A DNA stretch of 64,000 bases. It comes from Dokdonella_A sp963775445 (GTDB taxonomy: Bacteria > Pseudomonadota > Gammaproteobacteria > Xanthomonadales > Rhodanobacteraceae). Positions 17,591 to 25,671 of this stretch are shown in pieces. Under the pieces are notes generated by a model. The model did not search any database. It saw only the letters and a list, made by a program, of their open reading frames with translations, and was not told where the DNA came from. Positions within the stretch are counted from its first letter, which is position 1. Each line of letters starts with the position of its first letter. The stretch spans positions 620,001-684,000 of the forward strand of contig CAVZIT010000004.1 of NCBI GenBank assembly GCA_963775445.1. Reading direction: 5' to 3'. The position numbers and the translations under genes were made by a program.

Positions 17591-18340
17591 TCAAGACCGG
17601 TCGGACTGATTCCGCGCGCGATGCCGCTGGCGCCGCTTTACAAGCAGATTCAAACTCTCGATGGCAACGGCGAAGGCCATCGCGAAATAGATGTAGCCGC
17701 GCGGGATATGGATCTGGAAACCTTCGCAGACCAGTACCGCGCCGATCAGGATGATGAAGGCCAGCGCCAGCATGCGGATGGACTCGTGACGGTCGATGAA
17801 ATTCCCGACCGGATCGGCAGCGAAGATCATCACTGCCACTGCCAGCACGATCGCCGCGACCATGACCGGGATGTTGTTGACCATCCCGACCGCGGTGATG
17901 ACCGAATCAAGCGAAAACACGATGTCGATGATCGCAATCTGGGCTATCACCAGACCAAAGCGCGCAGGCGCGCGCATCCCCTCGTGTTCATCGTTGCCGC
18001 CGTTGAGCGCATCGATTATTTCCATGGTGCCCTTGACCAGCAGGAAGATGCCGCCACCGATCAGCACGAGATCGCGAATCGAAATGCGTTGACCGAAGAA
18101 CTCGAACAGGCCACCGCCCTCGTCACCCATGCGCGAAAGTTCGGCCAGCGTGACCAGCAGCAGGATGCGCGTGAGGCAAGCCAGCGAAAGACCGAACCGG
18201 CGAGCGCGCGAGCGCCGCGCTTCGGGCAACCGGCCGACCGCAATCGAGATGAACACGAGATTGTCGACTCCGAGCACGATCTCGAGTGTCGACAGGGTCA
18301 GCAGGGCGACCCACAGTCGCGGTTCGGTGAAAAATTCCAA
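17591..18340 (-). CDS. TerC-family integral membrane protein
   Basis: 249-aa membrane protein with about seven hydrophobic segments. TerC-family signatures are the N-terminal LEIVLGVDNLVFISI (about 18-32) and the repeated acidic segment IIDIVFSLDSVITAVGM (about 137-153), each carrying the Asp residues thought to bind metal or cation. The family includes manganese exporters (Alx, MntP-like in effect) and the tellurite-resistance protein TerC, so metal efflux is likely but not shown. The start is a TTG at 18338-18340, supported by GGAG nine bases upstream and by the family N-terminus. It lies 18 bases after dgkA, so probably in one transcript. Confidence 0.87.
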   Translation of the reverse strand: MEFFTEPRLWVALLTLSTLEIVLGVDNLVFISIAVGRLPEARRSRARRFGLSLACLTRILLLVTLAELSRMGDEGGGLFEFFGQRISIRDLVLIGGGIFLLVKGTMEIIDALNGGNDEHEGMRAPARFGLVIAQIAIIDIVFSLDSVITAVGMVNNIPVMVAAIVLAVAVMIFAADPVGNFIDRHESIRMLALAFIILIGAVLVCEGFQIHIPRGYIYFAMAFAVAIESLNLLVKRRQRHRARNQSDRS

Positions 18341-18358
18341 GCCCCAGGACTCCGCGAA

Positions 18359-18733
18359 TCAGGCCGCCAGATGCGCCCACAATATCAAGATCCAGCACAG
18401 CGCGGCATTGAGCAGCACGAGGAACACGGCGGCCGAACCCATGTCCTTGGCGCGTCCGGCCAGTTCGTGGAATCCCGGTGAAACCTTGTCGACGATTGCT
18501 TCGATCGCCGAGTTGAGCAACTCCATGGAGAGCGTCAACAGCAGGCTGCCACAGAGCAGTATTTTCTCGATCGGACCGTGCCCAAGCCACAGCCCAAGAG
18601 GAAACAGCACGGCGCACAGGCACACTTCGAGCCGAAAGGACGCCTCATGGCGCCAACCCGCATGCAATCCCTGGGAAGTCCAAACCAGCGCGCGCAGGAG
18701 TTGACGCGGGCCGCGGCGTTCGCTGCTGGGCAT
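18359..18733 (-). CDS. dgkA: Diacylglycerol kinase DgkA
   Basis: 124-aa inner-membrane kinase that phosphorylates diacylglycerol to phosphatidic acid, recycling lipid from membrane-derived oligosaccharide and LPS modification. Three transmembrane segments are visible (about 37-52, 58-75, 102-122). The catalytic signature is the ELLNSAIEAIVD segment (about 71-82) followed by HELAGRAKDMGSAAV. The length matches the family. It lies between gcvPB (29 bases upstream) and the TerC-type gene (18 bases downstream), so it may share their transcript although the roles are unrelated. Confidence 0.93.
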   Translation of the reverse strand: MPSSERRGPRQLLRALVWTSQGLHAGWRHEASFRLEVCLCAVLFPLGLWLGHGPIEKILLCGSLLLTLSMELLNSAIEAIVDKVSPGFHELAGRAKDMGSAAVFLVLLNAALCWILILWAHLAA

Positions 18734-18762
18734 GACGTGGCTCCCCCGATCGCCGCTGCGCT

Positions 18763-20352
18763 TCAGGCGGCGGTCGCGGAAGATTCCGACGATTCGGGGT
18801 CGCGCCAGGCGAGATCGAGATCGCGCGCCGCTTTTACGTCGTCAAGGCGACGCACCGGCGTCGTCAGGGGTGCATCTCTGAGCGCTTGTGGATCGTCGCT
18901 GGCGAGCTTGAGGAGGCCGGCCATCACCTCGACGAAGTTGTCCAGGGTTTCCCGGCTTTCGGTCTCAGTCGGTTCGATGAGCAGGCACTCGGGCACCAGC
19001 AGCGGAAAATAATTGGTCGGCGAATGGATATCGTGATCAAGCAGCGCCTTGGAAAAATCGAGCGCCGTAACGCCGTTGGTCTTCTTCTGCTTTGCCACGG
19101 TGACAATGAATTCGTGGCTTGCGCGGCGCCGAGGGTACGCAAGATCGAAGCCTGCGGCACCAAGCAGTTTGGCCAGGTAGTTGGCGTTGAGCGTTGCATA
19201 TTCGGCGACCCGCACCATACCCTCGCGACCGAGCATGCGCGCGTAAACGTAGGCGCGCAGCAGCACGCCGGCGTTGCCGGCGAAACTTGTCAGGCGGCCG
19301 ATTGATTGGGGGCGGTCCTTCTTCCGGACCCAGCGGTACCAATATTGATTTTCCTTCCCCGGCGGCGTGGGGGAAGCTGTCCCCTCAAGACCCTGCGGCA
19401 GCTCCCCTTCGCGCTCAGGCGAGGGAAGCGCGCTGGCGTCACTGCCTTCGCGAGCGACTTTTTCCACCATTGGAATCGGCAGAAACGGACGCAGCCGCTC
19501 CGATACACCGACCGCACCGGCACCCGGACCACCGCCGCCATGTGGCGTCGAGAAGGTCTTGTGCAGATTCATGTGGATCGCGTCGAATCCCATGTCGCCG
19601 GGGCGTACCTTGCCGAGGATCGCGTTGAGATTGGCACCGTCGTAATACAACAGACCACCGGCCTCGTGGACAAGCCTTGCAATTTCCACGATACGCCGTT
19701 CGAATACGCCGATGGTCGACGGGTTGGTCAGCATGATCCCGGCGGTCTTCGGGCCCAGGACCTTCTTCAGGGCTTCGACATCGATATCGCCCTCGGCATT
19801 GGTCGGAATCTCGCGCACGGTGCAGCCGCACATCGAGGCGGTCGCCGGATTGGTTCCGTGTGCCGCGTCCGGCACGATGATTTCCGACCTCTCGGAATCG
19901 CCGCGCTGGCGATGGTAAGCCATGATCATCGCGACGCCAGCGAGCTCGCCCTGGGCTCCCGCGAGAGGCGCCAGCGATACGCCGCCTTTCATTCCGGTCA
20001 CGTCGGCGAGGATTTCCTGCAACTCATGCATGCAGGCGAGAAATCCCTGCGAGAGCGACTCCGGCGCGTAGGGGTGGCGTGCGAGAAACCCATCCAGCAT
20101 TGCCAGCGAATTGCATGCACGCGGGTTGTATTTCATCGTGCACGAACCGAGCGGATAGAACTGCGTATCGATCGAGAAATTTCGGCGCGACAGGTTGGTG
20201 TAATGCCTGACCGCCTGCAGTTCCGATACTTCAGGAAGACCGATCGGCGTTTCGCGGCGAAAGCGTGCTGGCAGGTCGGCCGGTAGTGGCGCCGCGTCGC
20301 TCAGTTGGGCTGCCGCGGCGCGGCCGGGTTGGGACATCTCGAAGATCAGCAT
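18763..20352 (-). CDS. gcvPB: Glycine dehydrogenase (decarboxylating) subunit 2, GcvPB
   Basis: PLP-dependent subunit of the split glycine decarboxylase (P-protein), which removes CO2 from glycine and loads aminomethyl onto lipoyl GcvH. The partner GcvPA is not in the window. 529 aa. The family N-terminus MLIFE, the FYPLGSCTMKYNPR segment, the PDAAHGTNPA motif and the PLP-lysine segment HMNLHKTFSTPHGGGGPG are all intact. Between PMVEK and YWYRW there are about 30 extra residues of low-complexity Ser/Pro/Glu/Gly sequence. These are absent from the family as I know it and are encoded by a palindrome-rich DNA patch (19350-19440). The frame is kept, so the enzyme is probably functional. Confidence 0.93.
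   Translation of the reverse strand: MLIFEMSQPGRAAAAQLSDAAPLPADLPARFRRETPIGLPEVSELQAVRHYTNLSRRNFSIDTQFYPLGSCTMKYNPRACNSLAMLDGFLARHPYAPESLSQGFLACMHELQEILADVTGMKGGVSLAPLAGAQGELAGVAMIMAYHRQRGDSERSEIIVPDAAHGTNPATASMCGCTVREIPTNAEGDIDVEALKKVLGPKTAGIMLTNPSTIGVFERRIVEIARLVHEAGGLLYYDGANLNAILGKVRPGDMGFDAIHMNLHKTFSTPHGGGGPGAGAVGVSERLRPFLPIPMVEKVAREGSDASALPSPEREGELPQGLEGTASPTPPGKENQYWYRWVRKKDRPQSIGRLTSFAGNAGVLLRAYVYARMLGREGMVRVAEYATLNANYLAKLLGAAGFDLAYPRRRASHEFIVTVAKQKKTNGVTALDFSKALLDHDIHSPTNYFPLLVPECLLIEPTETESRETLDNFVEVMAGLLKLASDDPQALRDAPLTTPVRRLDDVKAARDLDLAWRDPESSESSATAA
19350..19440. repeat. Palindrome-rich in-frame insertion inside gcvPB
   Basis: This patch contains CTTCCCC (19354-19360) and GGGGAAG (19370-19376) as an inverted repeat. 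A second imperfect hairpin follows (CCCTTCGC near 19405, GCGAGGG near 19420). It encodes the unconserved Ser/Pro/Glu loop of GcvPB. The composition resembles the CTCCCC/GGGGAG palindromic repeats scattered in many Xanthomonadales genomes. I infer that such a repeat inserted in frame. Confidence 0.5.
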
Positions 20353-20532
20353 GGCTCGCCGCGTCGCTCCAATAAGTGCGCATTATGATGCCATAAAGGG
20401 GTTCATCGACCGTGCCCATGTTGCACTGCGTCTGCACGGGCCGGCGGCATCGGTTACCCTTCGCCGCCGACGCTTGGCGCGCTTGCTCACGCAAGGCGCT
20501 GTCGAGCGATTTCCATTCCGACGGGAACGCCC

Positions 20533-22077
20533 ATGACGACCCAGCAACCTGCGACCTCACAGACCCGCTCGTTCTCGACCGTTTTCCTGATCGAGATGTG
20601 GGAGCGCTTCGGCTATTACGGCATGCAGGCGCTGATCGTGTACTACATGGTCGAGCGACTGGATTTTCCGGATTCTCGCGCAACGCTGGTTTGGGGGGCC
20701 GCGGCCGCACTGATCTACGTCGCGCCGGCGATCGGCGGCTGGGTCGGAGACAAGATACTCGGCACCCGCCGTACCATGATCCTGGGTGCCGTGATCCTCG
20801 CGGTCGGGTATTCGTTGATGGTCGTGCCGGGGCAGAGCGTGTGGTTCCTGTTCTGCGCGCTCGGTGTGATCGTCGTCGGCAATGGCCTGTTCAAGGCCAA
20901 TGCCGGCAACCTCGTGCGCAAGATCTACGAGGGTGACGATTCGAGGATCGACAGCGCGTTCACGATCTACTACATGGCGGTCAACCTCGGCGCGATGATT
21001 TCGCAATTGCTCACGCCGTGGTTGAAGGATTATTTCAACGATCATTACGGCAACGGCTGGGGCTGGCATATTGCGTTCGCCGTATGCGCGGTGGGACTCC
21101 TGGTGGGGTTGGCGAACTACGCGGTAATGCGCCAGGCGATGGCGCATATCGGCTCCGAACCCGATGAGCGGCCCCTGGAGTGGAACAAGCTCGGCGCGGT
21201 GTTGCTCGTCGGCGTCGCTGCGGTTTTCGCCTCGGCCTACATCCTGCAGCACGAGGGCGTGGCGCGCGCGTTCGTGTATATCGCGGGCGCTGCGGTGGTC
21301 GGCATTTTCGCGTACCTGATCGCCAGCGGCGAGCGCAGCGAACGCGCCGGGCTGATCGCCGCGCTGGTCCTGACCGTGCAGACTATTTTCTACTTCATCT
21401 TCTACCAGCAGATGTCCACCTCGCTGAACCTGTTCGCGCTGCGCAACGTCGATCCGGCCTTCAATGTTTTCGGGGCGCATTTGTGGGACTGGTCGCCGGC
21501 GCAGTTCCAGGCGTTCAATCCGATCTGGATCTTCATCCTGAGTCCGATACTTGCGTGGATCTATACCTGGTCCGGGAAGCGCAACAAGGATATTTCGATC
21601 GCAGCCAAATTCGCGCTCGGATTCGTCATCGTCGCCCTCGGGTTTTTCATTTACGGAGCGGCCGGCCACTTCGCCGACGCCAACGGCAAGGTGTCGTCGT
21701 GGCTGATGGTCTGGGGTTACGGCGCGATATCCCTGGGCGAATTGCTGGTCAGCGGCCTTGGGCTCGCGATGATCGCGCGCTATGTCCCGGCTCGCATGGG
21801 CGGCTTCATGATGGGTGCCTATTTCGTTGCCTCTGGCGTCTCGCAATATCTCGGGGGCGTCGTGGCGACTTACGCCAGCGTGCCGCGCGACATCACTGCG
21901 CCCCTGCGCACGCTGCCGATCTATACGAGCCTGTTCAACAAGCTCGGTATCGCGGCCGTGGTGTGTACCCTGATCGCGATCGCGGTGCTGCCGTTGATGA
22001 AACGCCTGTCCGCGACGCACAGCGGGCACGTTGCCAGCGCAGCGGCCGGCATGCCGACCATCGCATCGGAAGAATAG
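20533..22077 (+). CDS. POT/PTR family proton-dependent oligopeptide transporter
   Basis: 514-aa inner-membrane symporter of the major facilitator superfamily that takes up di- and tripeptides with protons. The POT signature E-x-x-ERF-x-YYG is present as EMWERFGYYG (about 17-26). Further conserved parts are KANAGNLVRKIYEG, DSAFTIYYMAVNLGA (about 140-154) and IFYFIFYQQMSTSLNLFA in the second half. About 12-14 hydrophobic segments are visible. The ATG at 20533 follows a 180-base region divergent from gcvPB. Close bacterial relatives are the DtpA/YdgR type; exact substrate range cannot be told from sequence. Confidence 0.92.
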   Translation: MTTQQPATSQTRSFSTVFLIEMWERFGYYGMQALIVYYMVERLDFPDSRATLVWGAAAALIYVAPAIGGWVGDKILGTRRTMILGAVILAVGYSLMVVPGQSVWFLFCALGVIVVGNGLFKANAGNLVRKIYEGDDSRIDSAFTIYYMAVNLGAMISQLLTPWLKDYFNDHYGNGWGWHIAFAVCAVGLLVGLANYAVMRQAMAHIGSEPDERPLEWNKLGAVLLVGVAAVFASAYILQHEGVARAFVYIAGAAVVGIFAYLIASGERSERAGLIAALVLTVQTIFYFIFYQQMSTSLNLFALRNVDPAFNVFGAHLWDWSPAQFQAFNPIWIFILSPILAWIYTWSGKRNKDISIAAKFALGFVIVALGFFIYGAAGHFADANGKVSSWLMVWGYGAISLGELLVSGLGLAMIARYVPARMGGFMMGAYFVASGVSQYLGGVVATYASVPRDITAPLRTLPIYTSLFNKLGIAAVVCTLIAIAVLPLMKRLSATHSGHVASAAAGMPTIASEE

Positions 22078-22207
22078 CCGGGCGCAGCGGTTGCGCTCGG
22101 AGAATTCGATGGGACGCCGGCGCGGCGAGTTGTAAAAGGCTGCAAAGCCGCGCAATTTGCGTGCAAACCCTCTCTGGGTGTTGCTCCGGCGGCGGTATGC
22201 TTCAGGA

Positions 22208-22906
22208 ATGAGCGCTCCCCGCATCCTGCTGGTCGACGACGATCAGGAACTCACCGCCCTGTTGCGCGATTTCCTGACGCGGGAAGGCTTCGACATCTCG
22301 TTGGCGCACGATGCCGAAGCCGCACTTTCCCAGGTGCGCGACTCGGCGTTCGACGCGCTTGTGCTCGATGTCATGATGCCCGGGCGTTCGGGCCTCGACC
22401 TGTTGCGTGAGCTGCGGCGCGAATCGGCCGTGCCGGTGCTGATGCTGACGGCTCTGGGCGAGGATATAGACCGGATCCTCGGTCTTGAACTCGGCGCCGA
22501 CGATTACCTTCCAAAACCATGCAATCCACGCGAGCTGGCCGCGCGTCTGCGCGCCGTGCTTCGGCGCGCGCGCGGGGAAGGCAGCGAGACGCTGACCGAT
22601 CTGCACAATGGACCGATCTGGTTGCGCGCGGCATCGCGCAGCGTGACCGTCGACGACGCGCCAATCGTCCTGACAGCGACCGAATTCGATCTGCTGGCCT
22701 TGCTGTTGCGAGAAAGCGGCCGGGTGGTCAGCAAGGAGCAGATTTCGCAGACCGTACTCGGTCGCCCGCTTGGTCCGTTCGATCGATCGATCGACGTGCA
22801 TATTTCCAACCTGCGCCGCAAGCTCGGCAATGCGCCGGACGGCAATTCGCCGATCACCACGATTCATCGCAGCGGCTATCTTTTCCGGCGTCTGGACGAC
22901 GTCTGA
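22208..22906 (+). CDS. OmpR-family response regulator (CpxR-like)
   Basis: 232-aa DNA-binding response regulator. The receiver domain (about 1-118) has DDD near the N-terminus, the phospho-acceptor Asp in LVLDVMMPG (about 53), the Thr in LMLTALG and the Lys in YLPKPCNP. The winged-helix domain (about 135-230) carries LTATEFDLLALLL, SKEQISQTVLGR and VDVHISNLRRKLG. The receiver C-terminus and the HK partner resemble CpxR/CpxA. The ATG at 22208 is the first start giving the receiver N-terminus. The stop overlaps the kinase ATG by one base (TGATG), so the two are translated together. Confidence 0.92.
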   Translation: MSAPRILLVDDDQELTALLRDFLTREGFDISLAHDAEAALSQVRDSAFDALVLDVMMPGRSGLDLLRELRRESAVPVLMLTALGEDIDRILGLELGADDYLPKPCNPRELAARLRAVLRRARGEGSETLTDLHNGPIWLRAASRSVTVDDAPIVLTATEFDLLALLLRESGRVVSKEQISQTVLGRPLGPFDRSIDVHISNLRRKLGNAPDGNSPITTIHRSGYLFRRLDDV

Positions 22907-24300
22907 TGCGTCGCCTGTTCTGGCGTCTGTTCGCGGCGTTCTGGTTTGCCACCATGGCAATGCTGGTCGCGTTCGCGTGGCTCAGCACGAGTCATTTCGA
23001 AACCGCAAAAATCCCGGGTCTGGACGTCACGCGGCTGCAGGCCGCATTGGACGACCAGTTGTATCGCACCGCGCTCAAGTTGCGCCAGAACGGAATCGAC
23101 GGCGTGCGCGACTGGCTGGCCAGCGGCGGCGGAACCGGTGCGCTTGGCATCTATGTATTCAAGCCGGATGGCAGCGAACTGCTCGGGCGGGATCCTCCGG
23201 CCGATGTGCGCGCGGCCTTCGCCACGGCCAAGCCGGGGTCCCGGCTTGGTCCGGCGCGGATGCGCACGCGCGTCATGCGTGCGGCCGACGGACTGAGTTA
23301 CGTCGCAGTCGCCAAGTTGCAGGGCAATTTCCTGACCCGGCTGATCTATCACCGGCCCGGCACGTTCTGGAGCAATCTCGCCATCGCCATGCTGATCAGC
23401 GCCGCGCTCGGCCTGTTGCTGGCGTGGTACGTGACGGCGCCGCTGGAACGCATTCGCGCGAGCACGCGCCGCGTTGCCCAGGGAGATCTCGATGCGCGCG
23501 TGGGTCGATTGCGCTTTGGTCGCAGCACCGAGATCACTGCGCTTGCGAGCGAATTCGATCGCATGGCCGAACGCATCAAGGCGCTGGTCGAAAGCCAGCG
23601 CCGGTTGGTCCGGGATGTGTCGCACGAACTGCGCTCGCCGCTCGCGCGCCTGCGCGTCGCACTCGAGTTGGCGCGCGACTCGGACACCGCGGATCGCAAC
23701 ATCGCGCTCGATCGCATCGAACTCGAATCCGACCGGCTCGAAGGGATGCTCGCGCAATCGCTGGAATTGTCGCGGCTGGAAACGGCCGAGCATCCGGCAC
23801 GCGACATGATCGCACTCGATGAGCTGCTCGAGGATGTGATATCCAACGCCGGTTACGAGGGCGCACCGCGCGGACGCAAGGTGCTGCTGGTCGAGTGCGA
23901 GCGGATCGCGATTGCAGGTTGGCGCGACGCGTTGTACAGCGCGTTCGAGAATGTCATCCGCAATGCGCTGGCCTACACCGCCGACGGCAGCACGGTCAGC
24001 GTGCGTTTACGGGGCAACGGCGCCGCCGTGCGCGACGTGACGATCAGCGTGCGCGATCATGGGCCGGGCGTCGCCGCGGGCGATCTGGATCGACTGTTCG
24101 AGCCGTTCTTTCGCACCGATGGTGCACGCATGCGATCGCGCGGCGGAACCGGACTCGGCCTCGCGATCGCGCGCCGCGCAATTGAACGGCATCACGGCCG
24201 GATCGTTGCTCGCAACGCCGATGACGGCGGGTTGCTCGTGGAAATCACGTTACCGCGCGATCAGTCCGCTGAACCGCCTTCTCGCCGAGCTGTCGTTTGA
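22906..24300 (+). CDS. Two-component sensor histidine kinase (CpxA-like)
   Basis: 464-aa inner-membrane kinase: first transmembrane helix about 5-27, a periplasmic sensor region about 28-155, second helix about 157-180, a HAMP linker (TAPLERIRASTRRVAQGDLDAR), a HisKA domain with the phospho-acceptor His in RDVSHELRSPLAR (about 240), and a HATPase domain with the N box NVIRNALAY, the D/G1 box DHGPGVA and the G2 box GGTGLGLAIARRAIERHHGG-like segment. Order and motifs match CpxA-type envelope stress kinases. The periplasmic domain was not identified further. Partner of the regulator immediately upstream. Confidence 0.92.
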   Translation: MRRLFWRLFAAFWFATMAMLVAFAWLSTSHFETAKIPGLDVTRLQAALDDQLYRTALKLRQNGIDGVRDWLASGGGTGALGIYVFKPDGSELLGRDPPADVRAAFATAKPGSRLGPARMRTRVMRAADGLSYVAVAKLQGNFLTRLIYHRPGTFWSNLAIAMLISAALGLLLAWYVTAPLERIRASTRRVAQGDLDARVGRLRFGRSTEITALASEFDRMAERIKALVESQRRLVRDVSHELRSPLARLRVALELARDSDTADRNIALDRIELESDRLEGMLAQSLELSRLETAEHPARDMIALDELLEDVISNAGYEGAPRGRKVLLVECERIAIAGWRDALYSAFENVIRNALAYTADGSTVSVRLRGNGAAVRDVTISVRDHGPGVAAGDLDRLFEPFFRTDGARMRSRGGTGLGLAIARRAIERHHGRIVARNADDGGLLVEITLPRDQSAEPPSRRAVV

Positions 24301-24327
24301 GGCGAAAATCGGCATTGACCATGCGCG

Positions 24328-25281
24328 TCAATCTTCGAGAATCGCAACACGAAGCTTGCCGTCCCGATTCACCCAACCCCGATACATGCCGTCGGTATTG
24401 AATGGCGTCGCGAAATTGCCGTTCGCATCGAGTGCAATCGCGCCGCCGTCTCCACCGAGCTGCGGAATCGCGCGCATGACGACGGCTTCGGCCGACTCGA
24501 TGATGGACTCGCCGCTGTATGCCACGCGGGCGCAGATATCATGCGCGGCACAGGTGCGCATGAAGAATTCGCCCCAACCGGTGGTCGAGACTGCGCAGCA
24601 GGCATTCGCATACGTTCCGGCGCCGATGATCGGTGAATCGCCGACGCGACCCCAGCGCTTGCCGGTCATGCCGCCAGTCGAAGTGGCGGCTGCAAGATGG
24701 CCATGCGCGTCGAGCGCCACAGCCCCTACCGTTCCATAGTGAATCGCGTGGTCCGATGTGGATTCCGGGTTTTCGGCGGCGGCGCACAATGCCTCCTGGA
24801 GCTCCTGCCAGCGCTCGTCGGTGTGGAAATAGGCAGGATCGACCAGCTCCATGCCGATTGATTGTGCGAACGTCTCGGCTCCGTCGCCGCACAGCATCAC
24901 ATGTTGCGATTTCTGCATGACGGCGCGTGCGAGAAGAATCGGATTGCGAATGCGGCAAACGCCCGCCACCGCGCCGGCGCGCAAGCTTGCGCCGTCCATG
25001 ATCGCCGCATCGAGTTCGTTGCGACCCTCGTGCGTGAATACCGCGCCCCTGCCGGCGTTGAAGTGCGGCGCATCTTCGAGCACGGTGACCGCCTGGCTAA
25101 CCGCGTCGACGCAGCTGCCGCCCCGTTCCAGTACCGCGTAGCCCTGCCGCAGCGCCCCCTCCAGATCCGCGCGCACCTGCCTTTCCTTCGCGTCAGTGAG
25201 GGACGCGCGGATGACGCCGGCCCCGCCGTGCAACACGAGCACCGGACGACTCTTCGTATCGGGACTGGCTCTCGTCATCAT
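24328..25281 (-). CDS. iaaA: Isoaspartyl peptidase / L-asparaginase (plant-type, IaaA family)
   Basis: 317-aa N-terminal nucleophile hydrolase that removes isoaspartyl residues from dipeptides and can hydrolyse asparagine. It is made as a precursor that cleaves itself before the catalytic Thr. That Thr is in HYGTVGAVALD (about 184), and GGMTGKRWGRVGDSPIIGAGTYA follows as the substrate-binding segment. The N-terminal part has LHGGAG, LEDAPHFNAGRGAVF and GAVAGV. No signal peptide is obvious (first residues MMTRASPDTKSR), so it may be cytoplasmic. Tail-to-tail with the kinase gene, 27 bases apart. Confidence 0.92.
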   Translation of the reverse strand: MMTRASPDTKSRPVLVLHGGAGVIRASLTDAKERQVRADLEGALRQGYAVLERGGSCVDAVSQAVTVLEDAPHFNAGRGAVFTHEGRNELDAAIMDGASLRAGAVAGVCRIRNPILLARAVMQKSQHVMLCGDGAETFAQSIGMELVDPAYFHTDERWQELQEALCAAAENPESTSDHAIHYGTVGAVALDAHGHLAAATSTGGMTGKRWGRVGDSPIIGAGTYANACCAVSTTGWGEFFMRTCAAHDICARVAYSGESIIESAEAVVMRAIPQLGGDGGAIALDANGNFATPFNTDGMYRGWVNRDGKLRVAILED

Positions 25282-25671
25282 CGGCTCAGATTATGAGGGT
25301 GATCGAATGGCTTCGCATCGCCGCTGCCGTGGCAAGTGCTCTCGCCCGCCTGGCAAACTTGCAGGTGTTCCGGGCGGAACTCCACGGAGTCACCGCGGGG
25401 GTTGGGAGTGGCTGAACACGATACGAAACGGCTTGTCGCCGAGGCGAGCAGAACCACGTGGCGATATGGAATCAGACAGGAAAGGGCAAGCATCCGATAT
25501 GAGTAGCCAACCGCGCGCAAGCCGGCGAACAAGTCTGTGGCGAATCGCCGCGCTATTGATTCGGCCCAGCAACAGTAGTGGCGTAAACACCTTTCGACTT
25601 CGCTGCGCTACGCTCAGGGCGAACGGAACTTCTCACCCATTTCCAGGCCGAATCGAAAAGCGCCGGACCCA
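25282..25671. other. Intergenic region with a short REP-like sequence
   Basis: 390 bases between two minus-strand genes without a convincing coding frame. At about 25591-25627 it contains TTCGACTTCGCTGCGCTACGC followed by TCAGGGCGAACGG. This resembles the CTTCGACT...CTCAGGGCGAACGG palindromic repeats dispersed in many proteobacterial genomes, here with an internal stutter. The rest shows nothing I can name, beyond presumably containing the promoter of the isoaspartyl peptidase gene. Confidence 0.4.

Noticed and set aside
20557..22224. A 555-codon frame antisense to the POT transporter
   Set aside because: The transporter has the POT signature and membrane helices; the antisense product is Arg/Asp/Glu/Gln-rich without a fold.
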